NCBI RefSeq assembly: GCF_035046505.1
Contig: NC_089822.1
Span: 596,501 to 660,500 of the forward strand
Reading direction: 5' to 3'
Source: Tiliqua scincoides
Lineage: Eukaryota > Chordata > Lepidosauria > Squamata > Scincidae
Length of the DNA: 64,000 nucleotides
The notes under the pieces were generated by a model that was not told the DNA's origin, ran no database searches, and saw only the letters and a list, made by a program, of their open reading frames with translations. Made by a program: the position numbers and the translations under genes. Shown piece after piece: positions 33,401 through 52,000 of this stretch; the first letter of the stretch is position 1; every line of letters begins with the position of its first letter.

Positions 33401-34886
33401 AGCCCACCTTCGGGAACTGGAATCCATGTAGCTGGTGACTCCGTGGAATGAAATGTCACTTCCCTTGGCAGAATCTTCACTGCACAAAGGCTTCTTGGAA
33501 GGGAGTCAGTAGGCAAGAGGTCCCAGAATTCTGCCTTTTGGCCAAATCACAGAGCCGTCAATTGAGAAGTAGCTGCCTCTCTTCTTGCTCAGGCCATAGG
33601 AAATTATGATCGTGGTTAAGAATACTTCTACACTTTTCAACAAAAATTGGATCACACAGCGGCTTACTTAGGGAAACCAATGGTTCCCTGAGCCCAAAGG
33701 GCTCGTGGTCTAAAAGAGGTGCAGAAGGCACCACTAAGAGGTCCTGCTGGGGCAAGGGGGGGCAGTTGCTGTTACTCTGAACGCCAGAGGGGCACCACTT
33801 TGCCTGGTGTGCAGGGACCCTTGCTTTCCAACAACCTCCAGGTTGTCTTGTGCTGACATACTTCCTAGGAGCTGGAGGCAGGCACAAGCCCTTGCTGTGG
33901 GTGGATGGGGGGGACGACAGACCAGGACGGGGTGCCCTCTTGCCTTTGCAGATCCTCCTCGGAATTGGAACTAGGAGACCGCAAAGCAGGCACTCTCTTG
34001 CACATAATTCTATAAGAACAGTGCGGTGAGACGTGCGATGTGCCAGGCACTTCTAGGGGGGCAGAGTCTGAAGTCTTGGTTTACAAGCCACGTTGTGGCC
34101 GTGGCGCGTCTGGGGCTGGACAATCTGCAGAAGGGGCATGGCCATATTTCTGGATGGCCTTTTCCTCATGACTGCGGGTCTACTTACCCTCCTCTTCTCC
34201 CCACCCGCTTCCTAGAATGGCAGTGCAGCTGCCTCGCTATCTGTGGCTGAGCAGTATGTGAGTGCCTTCTCTAGCCTGGCCAAGGAGACCAACACAGTTC
34301 TGCTGCCATCCAACACGGGAGATGTTGCTAGTGTGGTTGCCCAGGTCAGTTTTATGTGCATGGAGCTGGGTGGCAGGCAGCTGGTGGTGCTTGGGGATTG
34401 GGAAAAGGCCAGGGGTGTTGCTTTGCAGAAATGCAGAGGCAACTGCAGGGAGGGAGATTTCAGTCAGGCCTCTCGGGGGGTGTAGACTTGGGTGCAGAAT
34501 TTCCCCACTGATAAATTCCAGGCTCTCCCCTGCTGTGGACTCAGCTCAGTTTCCATATAATGACCCATCTCGGGAGTTAAGGGTGGCGGGTATAGCGTCT
34601 CCCTTCTTGCCAGTCGCAGCTGGGACTGCCAGGATTGCCTGCTAGGTTTGTTCTGACTCCGTGCCCACTTTGGAGCTGTTTGGCCCTTGCCTTTTGATGG
34701 ACTGTGAGACTCTTCTCTACCCCGCCCACTTTCTCTCCTCTCCAGGCGATGGGGATTTACACCACCCTGAGCAGGCCCCAGACAGCAAAGGTCACTGAGA
34801 CCGTAGTACCCCCTCCCCACCAGGCACAGCAGCAACAGCCCTCCAGCACAGAGTATCCTGAGCTTGAGCGGCCGACCGCCAGCTGA
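20679..34886 (+). CDS. STOML2: STOML2, stomatin-like protein 2 (SLP-2), mitochondrial, complete
   Basis: Exons are 20679-20882, 22650-22749, 29453-29511, 29751-29852, 31823-31957, 32502-32646, 33160-33239, 34216-34344 and 34746-34886. All junctions are GT-AG with matching phases, giving 364 aa (human 356). Residues 1-38 are rich in Arg and Ala with few acids, as in a mitochondrial targeting peptide. The SPFH/prohibitin domain spans about 40-210 (NTVVLFVPQQEAWVVERMG, GVEDPEYAVTQLAQTTMRS). An Ala/Glu/Lys-rich helical region follows at about 200-275 (ASEAEKAEQINKAAG). The C-terminal tail (320-364) is the least conserved part. The protein is known to organise cardiolipin-rich inner-membrane domains with prohibitins and to scaffold the proteases PARL and YME1L. 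The 6.7-kb intron 2 carries nested LINEs. Confidence 0.97.
21640..22035 (+). mobile_element. CR1 LINE 3'-end fragment, older subfamily
   Basis: This sense-strand copy runs from the last coding part (GTGGAACTCCTTGCC and GCAGGAAGTAGTGATGGC) to the terminal block (AGGAAGCTGGACTAGATGGG, then CTCTTCTTATG). It is clearly more diverged than the CR1 at 23290. Confidence 0.85.
22115..22380. mobile_element. Tigger/pogo-like MITE (Tc1/mariner superfamily)
   Basis: The left end reads CACTGGGCCCTCAGTATCCA. The right end, reversed, reads ACAGCGGGCCCTCGGTATTA. The interior has CAGATACCAAAATCTACAGA, as in Tigger-type non-autonomous copies. A TA lies at the right edge, while the left TA is not clear. A run of 15 C (22156-22170) interrupts it. 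Confidence 0.6.
23520..24425 (+). CDS. CR1 ORF1: zinc-ribbon, coiled coil and SGNH esterase-like protein
   Basis: The 301-aa product has a Cys pattern C16-x2-C19 and C34-x2-C37, a short Leu/Glu-rich coiled coil at about 38-62, and a disordered linker. An SGNH-hydrolase (esterase) domain spans about 134-300. The expected residues are present: GDS with Ser141, GTND with Asn194, and DGLH with Asp276 and His279. CR1 ORF1 proteins with an esterase domain are known. The domain is thought to assist RNP or membrane interaction during retrotransposition. The start at 23520 precedes the zinc-ribbon. No frame damage was seen. Confidence 0.9.
   Translation: MQSDSQQQGGGYPVFCIECHMYDYMPLGHKSWVCPRCKELQALRERVRSLEALVADLEKRRQPEEDRGETSGDDQASSQPQACSSSAARVGSLGTGGRHPGEEGNNPLGGIPSPGDGPVSERTRDTPRREGGRGLLVVGDSIIRNIERGVCDGCEDRMVTCLPGAKVADITSRLDRLVDSAGGEVAAVVHVGTNDVGKCSWEVLEAKFRLLGRKLKARTSKVAFSEVLPVPRAGPARQAEIRGLNAWMRRWCREEGFRFVRHWGTFWDKRGLYKRDGLHLNQNGTRLLAHNIKKVAEQLLN
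24557..27439 (+). CDS. CR1 ORF2: APE endonuclease and reverse transcriptase
   Basis: The 960-aa product has an N-terminal endonuclease at about 30-260 (YANARSL, GITETWW, GGGVALYVKEG, YRPP, MGDFNYPHIDW, SDHAAIRF). The reverse transcriptase spans about 490-760 (KSPGPDGIHPRVIKELKN, NYRPVSLTSIPGK, YLDFQKAFDTVPH, SGVPQGSVLGPVLFNLFIND). The catalytic FADD is at residues 688-691. The C-terminal domain ends FLEEKSIMGYKP. The stop is followed by the short CR1 3' UTR. It begins 131 bp after ORF1, so translation probably relies on reinitiation or a bypass. It could supply trans activity to truncated copies. Confidence 0.93.
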   Translation: MMGCDRRFGTMRGCGDKGANKQPILGHSVYKCFYANARSLRAKVGELECLVTRENIDIVGITETWWNAENQWDTAIPGYKLYRRDRQGRVGGGVALYVKEGIESSKVEIEGGSDSTVESLWVKLPGLCSNVILGACYRPPDQKSDGDLEMRKQIREVTRKDRVVIMGDFNYPHIDWVNLCSGHDKETGFLDVLNDCGLDQLVKEPTRGQVTLDLILCSTQDLVRDVNVTEPLGNSDHAAIRFDVHVGGRIPSKSLTKTLDFRRADFPQMRRLVRRRLKGRVKRVQSLQSAWRLLKTTVIEAQQRCIPQRKKGSTKSRRVPAWLTSQVREAVKGKEASFRKWKSCPNEENKKEHKLWQKKCKKVIGEAKRDYEERMASNIKGNNKSFFKYVRSRKPAREAVGPLDGEGGKGEIKGDLEMAEKLNEFFASVFTAEDLGQIPLPERPLLTEELSQIEVKREDVSDLIDKLKINKSPGPDGIHPRVIKELKNEVADLLTKVCNLSLKTATVPEDWRIANVTPIFKKGKRGDPGNYRPVSLTSIPGKMVECLIKDRISKHIDEQALLRESQHGFCKGKSCLTNLIEFFEKVKRHVDAGEPVDIIYLDFQKAFDTVPHQRLLKKLHSQGIRGQVLSWIENWLEARKQRVGVNGQFSQWREVKSGVPQGSVLGPVLFNLFINDLETGLSSEVAKFADDTKLFQVVKTRSDCEELQKDLSRLAEWAAKWQMRFNVGKCKVMHIGAKNQNFRYRLMGSELSVTDQERDLGVVVDRSMKVSTQCAAAVKKANSMLGIIRKGIENKTANIIMPLYKSMVRPHLEYCVQFWSPHLKKDIVEMEKVQKRATKLITGLGHLPYEERLQRLGLFSLEKRRLRGDMIETYKIMQGMDRVDREMLFTLSHNTRTRGHPLKLSVGRVRTDKRKYFFTQRVVGLWNSLPQDVVLASSLDAFKRGLDEFLEEKSIMGYKP
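28540..28650 (+). mobile_element. LINE/SINE-type 3' tail, diverged
   Basis: The sequence TTTTGTAAGCCATCTTGTGG, then GGCACTAAAAGGGGGGCATA, resembles the generic tails of L2-like LINEs and SINEs in squamates. Evidence is limited to this short match. Confidence 0.4.
30633..30834. mobile_element. GGGCGCAATCC-family MITE, copy 2
   Basis: This 202-bp element begins GGGCACAATCCTAACC and ends GGTTAGGGTTGTGCCC. It is flanked by TAT on each side (30630-30632 and 30835-30837). The interior aligns along its whole length with the copy at 1357, including ACATTCCCTTACTTTGAGGA and ACTGCAGGATGCAGCAC. It lies in STOML2 intron 4. Confidence 0.88.
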
Positions 34887-34974
34887 CGGAGACTGCGGGC
34901 ATGACCACATTCCCTGGATGGATCCCGCTCAGACACTGGCTCCTCCCCCACTTTGTTTTCTAACCAATCATGGA

Positions 34975-34980
34975 ATTAAA
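34975..34980 (+). terminator. STOML2: STOML2 polyadenylation signal ATTAAA
   Basis: ATTAAA lies 89 bases after the STOML2 stop codon. GT-rich sequence follows within about 30 bases (GTGTCTGGTCTTGTG). The result is a short 3' UTR of about 110 bases. Confidence 0.65.
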
Positions 34981-35203
34981 GGAAATGATGCTGGCTCAGT
35001 GTCTGGTCTTGTGTCAAGGCTGCTCAGGGGTCGTGGGGTTGTTGCTGCCTTGGAAGGGAATTCCAAACTGAGAGTCCAGCCTTCTGTGGTTGTCTCCCTG
35101 GGATCTGTTTGTGGCAGTCCAAAACCTCTGAGTTGCAGGACCAAGTTTGGCTAACCGTTAATGTGGCCTCAGTAAGAATTGCTGGGGGGGGGTGTAACTA
35201 GAG

Positions 35204-35747
35204 CAGGGTTTCCCAACATGAGTTGCAACCCATTGGCGGGTCACAAGTCCGTGTACGGTGGGGTTGTGAGCCGGGCCCTTCCTCCCGCCCCTGGAAGTTT
35301 AAAGGTCCAAACTGGAGCCATTCCAGAAAGGGGGGGGGGGTTTCTGGGCCAGCAGCAATGCTGGCTAGAATTATTTATTTACTTTATTTACTCAATTTGT
35401 ATTCTGCCTTTCTCCGAGGGGGTGGTACCCGGCCAGCGACTGTTGCCCTCTGCAGGCCTCCAAAATCTACTTGGTTTTGCTTCTGCAGGTGTTTCTGAGG
35501 CCTGCAGGGGAGTAATAGAGTGAGCTATTTCTGATCAAACCAAAAGTTGCCTCTGAAAACTGGAAATAGCTTTGGATGCTTCTGCAGGCCATTCAGAGGC
35601 CCACGGAGGCCAATAGAGTGGGTTGACAGCCCAGTGCTACCCAGAAGAGGTAACCAGAGGTGCCTGGTAAGTCATGTTGGCCAGCAGTGGTGTGACCGCC
35701 ATGGAGAGTGAGGTGGATTGTGGCACTGGAATGATTGGGAACTACTG
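35204..35747. mobile_element. hAT-type element, non-autonomous, with an internal insertion
   Basis: The ends are CAGGGTTTCCCAACATG and the inverted ATGATTGGGAACTACTG. The flanking 8-mers AACTAGAG and AACTGGCC match 5 of 8. An AT-rich piece at about 35370-35420 looks like a LINE-type tail inserted inside. The element fills most of the STOML2-PIGO spacer. The rest of that spacer (34981-35203 and 35748-36280) shows nothing I recognise. Confidence 0.6.
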
Positions 35748-36461
35748 AACTGGCCGCAGCTTGGAGGAAGGGGTCTATTTTGGCAGGTGGAATTCCCCTG
35801 CCTGCCTCCTGCCTTGGCTTCCTGCTTGCTACTCATTGGCAAAGGATCCCAGCTGTTGCCATCCTTTGGTGGGTGATCACGGCTTGCTTTGCTGGGAGCA
35901 GCATGTGCCCATGTCCCAAATCCTCTGCCTGGCCTGCCTCCCCCCTCTTCATAGCAAGGGGGGGGGGACGTTCCCTAGCTGCTGTGTGGAGGAACAGGCA
36001 ATGTGCTTGTTCTGAGCGGTGGAAAGGTGTGTATTTCCTTCAGGTGTTCCCACGTCGCTTGTGCTCTGGGAAGGCAGGTGTGAAGGAGAGGTGAGGGGCC
36101 TAGCAAGCTGCTGCGGTCCATGCTGGACCTATGCACCAGCCTGCTCGAAGAGGGCAAGGGACGAGGCTGGGCCTGGGCCGGCAGGGCCCTGCTGCTGCCC
36201 GCGTTCTGGCTCCCAGGCGCAGGGGGGCTCCAGGGGTGTCTTTGCTGCGGCTGGTGGAGCTCCCCGGGCACCCCGGCCTCTTGCCCGCGTGAGGGGCCGC
36301 GCAGGGAGAGCCTCGCGCTCGGGCCGGGCCGGGCGGCGAGGGGGCGGGGCCGGCCGGGGGCGGCGCGCCGCAGGGTCACCTTGGCCAGCCGCAGCGCCTC
36401 CGCCGCGCCACGTGCCCCTCCGCGCCCCGCCCCGGCCGGCCGGGCTTCCGGGCCGGCAGAG

Positions 36462-46353
<9,892 letters not shown>

Positions 46354-47280
46354 CGTAGGAGTGAGTTAGCCAGGAGTGCTGCTGTGGCTGCAGGAGGTGC
46401 TGTGGAATCCGGGGACTGTCAGCAACCAGCTGCACCATTGTTGACTGGGGGCCAAGCTTGCATTGCTCCCCATCTGGGGCTCCTTGCTGGATGTGCGACT
46501 CATTATCAGTTAAAGTGGGGAACAGCATGAGCTGTCGCCCATGTAGGGTTTTGCCTTTGGGGAGAGCCTTTTCACACTCCAGAGGTCTTGCAACCTCACT
46601 TGAGACTGGCGGCAGAATCACTGGTGAAACAGACCTTGAGACCCTGTGTCAGCCAGGTGTGGGCAACAAATACAGGAGCTGCCTCCAAAGGAATTCAAGG
46701 AATTGTGTGTCTTGCTGGGAATTGGGTGCTTGGGCTGCGGCTACATCTTGGGGATGAGGTCCTTACTGTTCTTCCTTCCCTTTTCCTTTGCGATCAGCAC
46801 GGTGCAGAGGAAACACTGTGCGCTTGTGTGTGTGCACGCTGGGGAGGAGGAAAAGGTCGTGCTTGGGACTGAGGACCAGACAAGCTCAGGGTCAGGAAAG
46901 TTGTTCTCTCTCAGTTGAACTGGATTCTTCAGGCAACTGATGCAGTTTTTGCTGGATCCCCTCTTGGGAATGAAGTGCTGCTGCTGCTGTGTCTATCTGA
47001 CAACCACTTGTACCTCCAGATGGGCTTCTCCTTCTGGGAGAAGGAGAAATTCTGGCAAATCTGGGAGGACATTCTGGCAAATGTCACTACAGTGAAGTAC
47101 AATTCAGATTTCAGCACCAAACAGTAAGCTCTGGTTGAAAAGAGCTTTAAATTTCAGACCTCAGATGACAAAACCTGAATTGTGTCTCCAATATTGCATT
47201 ATTTAAACTCTATTTTTTATTGCATTTCAAATTTCTGGAGTTGGATTTTTGAAATAAAAACTTGCAATTTCTAGCAGCGT
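46354..47280 (+). other. PIGO: PIGO 3' UTR
   Basis: The sequence from the PIGO stop to the first AATAAA (47253-47258) shows no acceptor followed by a homologous exon. It is best read as a 3' UTR of about 0.9 kb. An open stretch at 46915-47127 resembles no protein I know. Confidence 0.55.
47253..47258 (+). terminator. PIGO: PIGO polyadenylation signal AATAAA
   Basis: This is the first canonical AATAAA downstream of the PIGO stop, in an AT-rich setting. T- and G-rich sequence follows within 40 bases. Confidence 0.6.
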
Positions 47281-48564
47281 TGATGCTTCTCCAGTTATGT
47301 TGGCTTCTGGGGTGTGATGCTGAGGAAGCAGAAATAGGACACTGAATATTTCTGACTGCAGTCATGGAACTGGGTCTCAGTTATTCTCTGTGCTGGCTAT
47401 TGCTGGGCATAGCAATCCCTGTGCCAGGAGTGGTGACATCTGTGCCAAGAATAGTTTTCTTCCTTGATCCCAACTCACCCTCTCCCATTTTTTGTTGGGA
47501 ACTCACTTTCGTTCTGTGCCCTGTTGGCTGCTCTGGAGCACTGAGCCAAGGGTTGATTGGGCAGAAGCCCCCAGCCCTGGTATCTTTGGGTATGGGAGGA
47601 GCTGTGGCATGGGGGTGATGGAGAGCAAGCATTTTTCTGCATGGGGACGAGCCCAGCTTCTCTTCCTGGCCGCCCACCCAGGGAATCATCTGAGCAATTT
47701 GCATCTTTCCATGTCTGATTTGTCTTGGTGGGGTGGGCAGGTGTTGTAGCCCATGTTTCCTTGTGAATTTCAGTATGGTGGCAGCTGGGACCTCTGCTCT
47801 CCGCTCCTGCATGACTTGGGTCTGGGCAACTGGCTTAGCTGGGCTGTGGGCTTGCTGAAGTGGAGATGGCAGGAAAGGACTTCCTCAGTATGGGGAAAAG
47901 AGCACTGGGCTTCAGCAGCGTGGCCATACCCACAGCCCCACTTGGAATGGGCAAGGCTTTGAGCCCTTAGCCTCATGGGTTCCGCTTCTGTGCTTTAAGT
48001 GATAAATGCACCAGTAAAACTAGCTTGAGCAGAGGGGACTCTTCCTGATGGGTTATTGTCCCAGGCTTTGGCTGCTCATCAGCTTCTCACTGTGCATGTG
48101 AAGCCATGTACACCTTTTGAACATGAAATGTACAAAGCCGTGTCCGTGTCTTCCTCTGAGTTTTCTTTCCACTGTTGGCTTTCTTGGCTGTTAACAAGGT
48201 GCGCAGACCATTGAAATAAGCTTAATGCTGCTTTCCTTCCCCTTTCTGGCTTTGTGGGAAATGCAGGATGCGTTTTGATGGTAAGTTTACAAAACAATGA
48301 GTGACTTTTACTAGAAATGGCCACTGCTACATTCCGTAGAGGCAGCAGAAGCAGCAAGTGGCTGCATCCTTTAGCTTTCTGGACATTTTGCTGAGCAGTA
48401 GATCCTGCTGTGGGAAGATAGGCTGGACTGGATGCCTATGTCTCTCCTGCCTTCTCAAAGTTCTCTTAATATTTCTTGCCTTAAATGCATGGCTAGGAAT
48501 TTGTGTGGCACTGGTGAATAGTTGCTGGTCCAGGTGCATCTGCTCCTTCTGCCTTGCTTTAGAA
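47281..48564. other. PIGO-FANCG intergenic spacer, left part
   Basis: No gene, RNA or recognised repeat is seen. Short open frames on both strands show no family resemblance. Confidence 0.45.
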
Positions 48565-50322
48565 CGGGTGTCAAACATAAAGCCCGGGGGCCGGATGTGG
48601 CCCGCAGCAGCTTTTTATCAGGCTCTCAGCTGCTGAGCAGTGCTGAGGTGTTACTGCTGAAAGGGCAGCCTACATGAAAATTGGGCTCTCCCATATCTTA
48701 AGAACATAAGAACAGCCCCACTGGATCAGGCCATAGGCCCATCTAGTCCAGCTTCCTGTATCTCACAGCGGCCCACCAAATGCCCCAGGGAGCACACTAG
48801 ATAACAAGAGACCTCGTCCTGGTGCTCTCCCCTACATCTGGCATTCTGACTTAACCCATTCCTAAAATCAGGAGGTTGCGCATACACATCATGGCTTGTA
48901 CCCCATAATGGATTTTTCCTCCAGAAACCCGTCCAATCCCCTTTTAAAGGCGTCTAGGCTAGACGCCAGCACCACATCCTGTGGCAAGGAGTTCCACAGA
49001 CTGACCACGCGCTGAGTAAAGAAATATTTTCTTTTGTCTGTCCTAACCCGCCCAACACTCAATTTTAGTGGATGTCCCCTGGTTCTGGTATTATGTGAGA
49101 GTGTAAAGAGCATCTCCCTATCCACTCTGTCCATCCCCTGCATAATTTTGTATGTCTCAATCATGTCCCCCCTCAAGCGTCTCTTCTCTAGGCTGAAGAG
49201 GCCCAAACACCGTAGCCTTTCCTCATAAGGAAGGTGCCCCAGCCCCGTAATCAGCTTAGTCGCTCTCTTTTGCACCTTTTCCATTTCCACTATGTCTTTT
49301 TTGAGATGCGGCGACCAGAACTGGACACAATACTCCAGGTGTGGCCTTACCATCGATTTGTACAACGGCATTATAATATTAGCCGTTTTGTTCTCAATAC
49401 CCTTCCTAATGATCCCAAGCATAGAATTGGCCTTCTTCACTGCCGCCGCACATTGGGTCGACACTTTCATCGACCTGTCCACCACCACCCCAAGATCTCT
49501 CTCCTGATCTGTCACAGACAGCTCAGAACCCATCAGCCTATATCTAAAGTTTTGATTTTTTGCCCCAATGTGCATGACTTTACACTTACTGACATTGAAG
49601 CGCATCTGCCATTTTGCTGCCCATTCTGCCAGTCTGGAGAGATCCTTCTGGAGCTCCTCACAATCACTTCTGGTCTTTACCACTTGGAAAAGTTTGGTGT
49701 CGTCTGCAAACTTAGCCACTTCACTGCTCAACCCTGTCTCCAGGTCATTTATGAAGAGGTTGAAAAGCACCGGTCCCAGGACAGATCCTTGGGGCACACC
49801 GCTTTTCACCTCTCTCCATTGTGAAAATTGCCCATTGACACCCACTCTCTGCTTCCTGGCCTCCAACCAGTTCTCAATCCACGAGAGGACCTGTCCTCTA
49901 ATTCCCTGACTGTGGAGTTTTTTCAGTAGCCTTTGGTGAGGGACCGTGTCAAATGCCTTCTGAAAGTCCAGATATATAATGTCCACGGGTTCTCCCGCAT
50001 CCACATGCCTGTTGACCTTTTCAAAGAATTCTATAAGGTTCGTGAGGCAAGACTTACCCTTACAGAAGCCATGCTGACTCTCCCTCAGCAAGGCCTGTTC
50101 ATCTATGTGTTTTGACATATGATCTTGACATATGATCAAGATTTGTGTATTTTCTCTTTTGTTATTTGCAGCTAATGAGTTGCTAAGTGAGAAAAAAGTG
50201 TTTATTTTTGGTTATGACCTCTTTAATGACATTACTTCTTGCCTAATGACATCACTTCCGGCCCTCAGAAGGCATCATGAATGCTGTGTGGTCCTCCTTA
50301 TGAAATGAGTTTGACACCCCTG
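48565..50322. mobile_element. hAT-type element of the CAGGGGTGTCAAAC family, split by a CR1
   Basis: The left part (48565-48700) starts CGGGTGTCAAACATAAAG. The right part (50116-50322) ends ATGAGTTTGACACCCCTG. The flanking 8-mers are identical, CTTTAGAA at 48557-48564 and 50323-50330, so this is a clear hAT target duplication. The CR1 at 48701-50115 is a later insertion. The empty element would be about 340 bp, close to the 311-bp copy at 17829. Confidence 0.9.
48701..50115 (-). mobile_element. 5'-truncated young CR1 LINE
   Basis: This antisense copy retains the reverse-transcriptase C-terminal half as an open 416-codon frame (48889-50139 on the minus strand, its first few codons lying in flanking hAT sequence). 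Against ORF2 of the CR1 at 23290 I count only a handful of amino-acid differences over about 410 residues. It includes the FADDTKLFQ motif and the terminal block with the ACATAAGAACAG end. It is truncated just upstream of the motif ISKHIDEQALL. Confidence 0.93.
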
Positions 50323-50330
50323 CTTTAGAA

Positions 50331-51640
50331 GAACTGGTGCCTTAAAATCCTGATCTGGAGCTTTCCTGGTGCCCTAGAATCTGGGAGCCACCCTGAGACA
50401 TTTCCATGCTTGTGTGTTGTGCAATCCAAGGCCTTCCCCTCACAGTGTTGCATAAACTGTCTCCTTGTTATCCCGAAAAGTCTTGCCATCCTCCAGCACT
50501 CATAGCACACCCCATAATCTGTGAAATCTTCCTTGAGCAACCTCCATACTTCACAGTGCTTCCCAAACTTGTCTGACTGCTGACACGCCCGTTGAACTCC
50601 AGACGTGGAAGCAAGTGCCAATGATGTGTGGCATGATGATGCCAGCAACACTTCTGGATCATGCAGGAAAAAAAGGCTCAAAAGTAGCATAAAACACATT
50701 ATGGTGCAGGTGGGCCTGCTCTGCTCTACAGCTCTGCAGGTGGAGCTGTGGGCTGCAAGTCACTGGAGTGCAGACTCTTCAATGAACCAGACAACAGGCA
50801 GAAGTGGCTGCTTTCTGTTCCATGCAGGTGGGAACAAAGGAGATCCTGTTGTGCAGAACCAACGTGTATTCAAAAACCTGAGTGGGTCTGAACAAAGCCC
50901 AAGCAAGGACTCTGGTTTCCTCCTGTGTAGGAAATGCAATGATTGTGTGTGGAGGCTCAAGCTTTGCAATAAAGTTACTGTTCATCTTAAAGGATGGGAC
51001 TGGACTGTCATTCTTGTTGATCAGCCCCCATGGATGGGCCAGCGTGATCCGAGGGTCGTCCGGCCGGCCCTGCTCCTGTCTCGTGGGTTGACGCTTCCCT
51101 TGTTCTCCTTGCTTATCTGAGGGGGCCTGTTCAGTGCTTCAACTGCTTGGCTGGTGTGATGAAGGAGTCACCGTTGCGGCTGCTGAGGAGGATGTTCCCT
51201 CCAATTTCTGAGGGGAAGCAGCCAGCTGGGGAAGCAGGGCTGGGCGAAGGGCTCCAGGCCAGAGGAGGCTTTCTCTCTGCTTCAGGCAGGGCACGGAGAG
51301 CCCCTCCGGCTCAGAGTGGAGGCTGCCGGGAGCGCCCAGGGACCTGGAAGGGACGAAGCAGCAGCCAGGACAGCACCGCCAAGGGGCTGCCTGAGCTTTC
51401 CTGCAACCTTGCACGCCTCCTCTGGTGGCGCTTCTGAAGGACTCCTGGGGGAGGCCCTGCCTCACCTGCCTCCCCACCCACCGCCTGTTGCATGGAGGGT
51501 GGCCAGGAGCCGGGCCATCTGCTGTGCTTTAGGTGCTTGCTGAGAGCAGACCCCGCTGGCTCAGGGAGGGGCCACCCAGGCCAGCTTCCTGCATCTCTCA
51601 GCGATGTCCCACGATGGACAAAGGGAGTGGGCGCCACCGA
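50331..51640. other. PIGO-FANCG spacer, right part
   Basis: I recognise nothing here. GC content rises towards FANCG from about 51150. Confidence 0.4.
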
Positions 51641-52000
51641 GGCGGGGCCAGTCCCTGCCCCGCCCCCTCCCCAGCACCTGCCAGGCCAGAGTGCGCGCGC
51701 AGGAGGCCCGCCCGCTCCGTCCCGTTTCGCTTTCGTCGCCGCGCGTCCCTCGCGAGCCGCCGTAGCCGGAGCGGCCGCGCTCCTCTTTGCCGCCTGCCGC
51801 GGTCGTCGTGGCAACCGAGTCCTCTTGGCCAATCAGAGGGGCGCGACAGTTTTCATGGCTTCCGGGGGGAGGGAGAGTCGCATGGCGGTCCCTGGTCTCG
51901 ACGGCTGCCTCGAGCGCTGGCGGGAGCAGAACGGCGCGCTGGCCGGCCGCTGGCGGAGGGTGCGCGGCAGGCGGGCAGGGGAAGGAGGGGCCCTTGGAGC
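51640..52000 (+). promoter_or_regulatory. FANCG: FANCG CpG-rich promoter
   Basis: This is a CpG-dense stretch with a CCAAT box at 51828-51832 (TTGGCCAATCAGAGG) about 25 bases before the first ATG. An alternating GTGCGCGCGCAGG resembling an NRF1 site lies at about 51691-51703, with several GC boxes. No TATA box is seen. The binding factors are inferred. Confidence 0.6.

Noticed and set aside
36120-36461. In-frame open extension upstream of the PIGO start (an earlier ATG would add 114 residues)
   Set aside because: The added residues resemble nothing in PIGO, the region is promoter-like CpG DNA, and the ATG at 36462 aligns with the human N-terminus and signal anchor.
46915-47127. 71-codon open frame downstream of PIGO, read as a possible extra exon or small gene
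   Set aside because: There is no homology to PIGO or FANCG and no convincing flanking splice signals. It lies before the PIGO AATAAA and is best explained as 3' UTR.
49234-49824. Open frame of 196 codons on the + strand, with a near twin on the minus strand at 26504-27094
   Set aside because: Both are antisense shadows of the CR1 reverse transcriptase. Their similarity only reflects the two CR1 copies.
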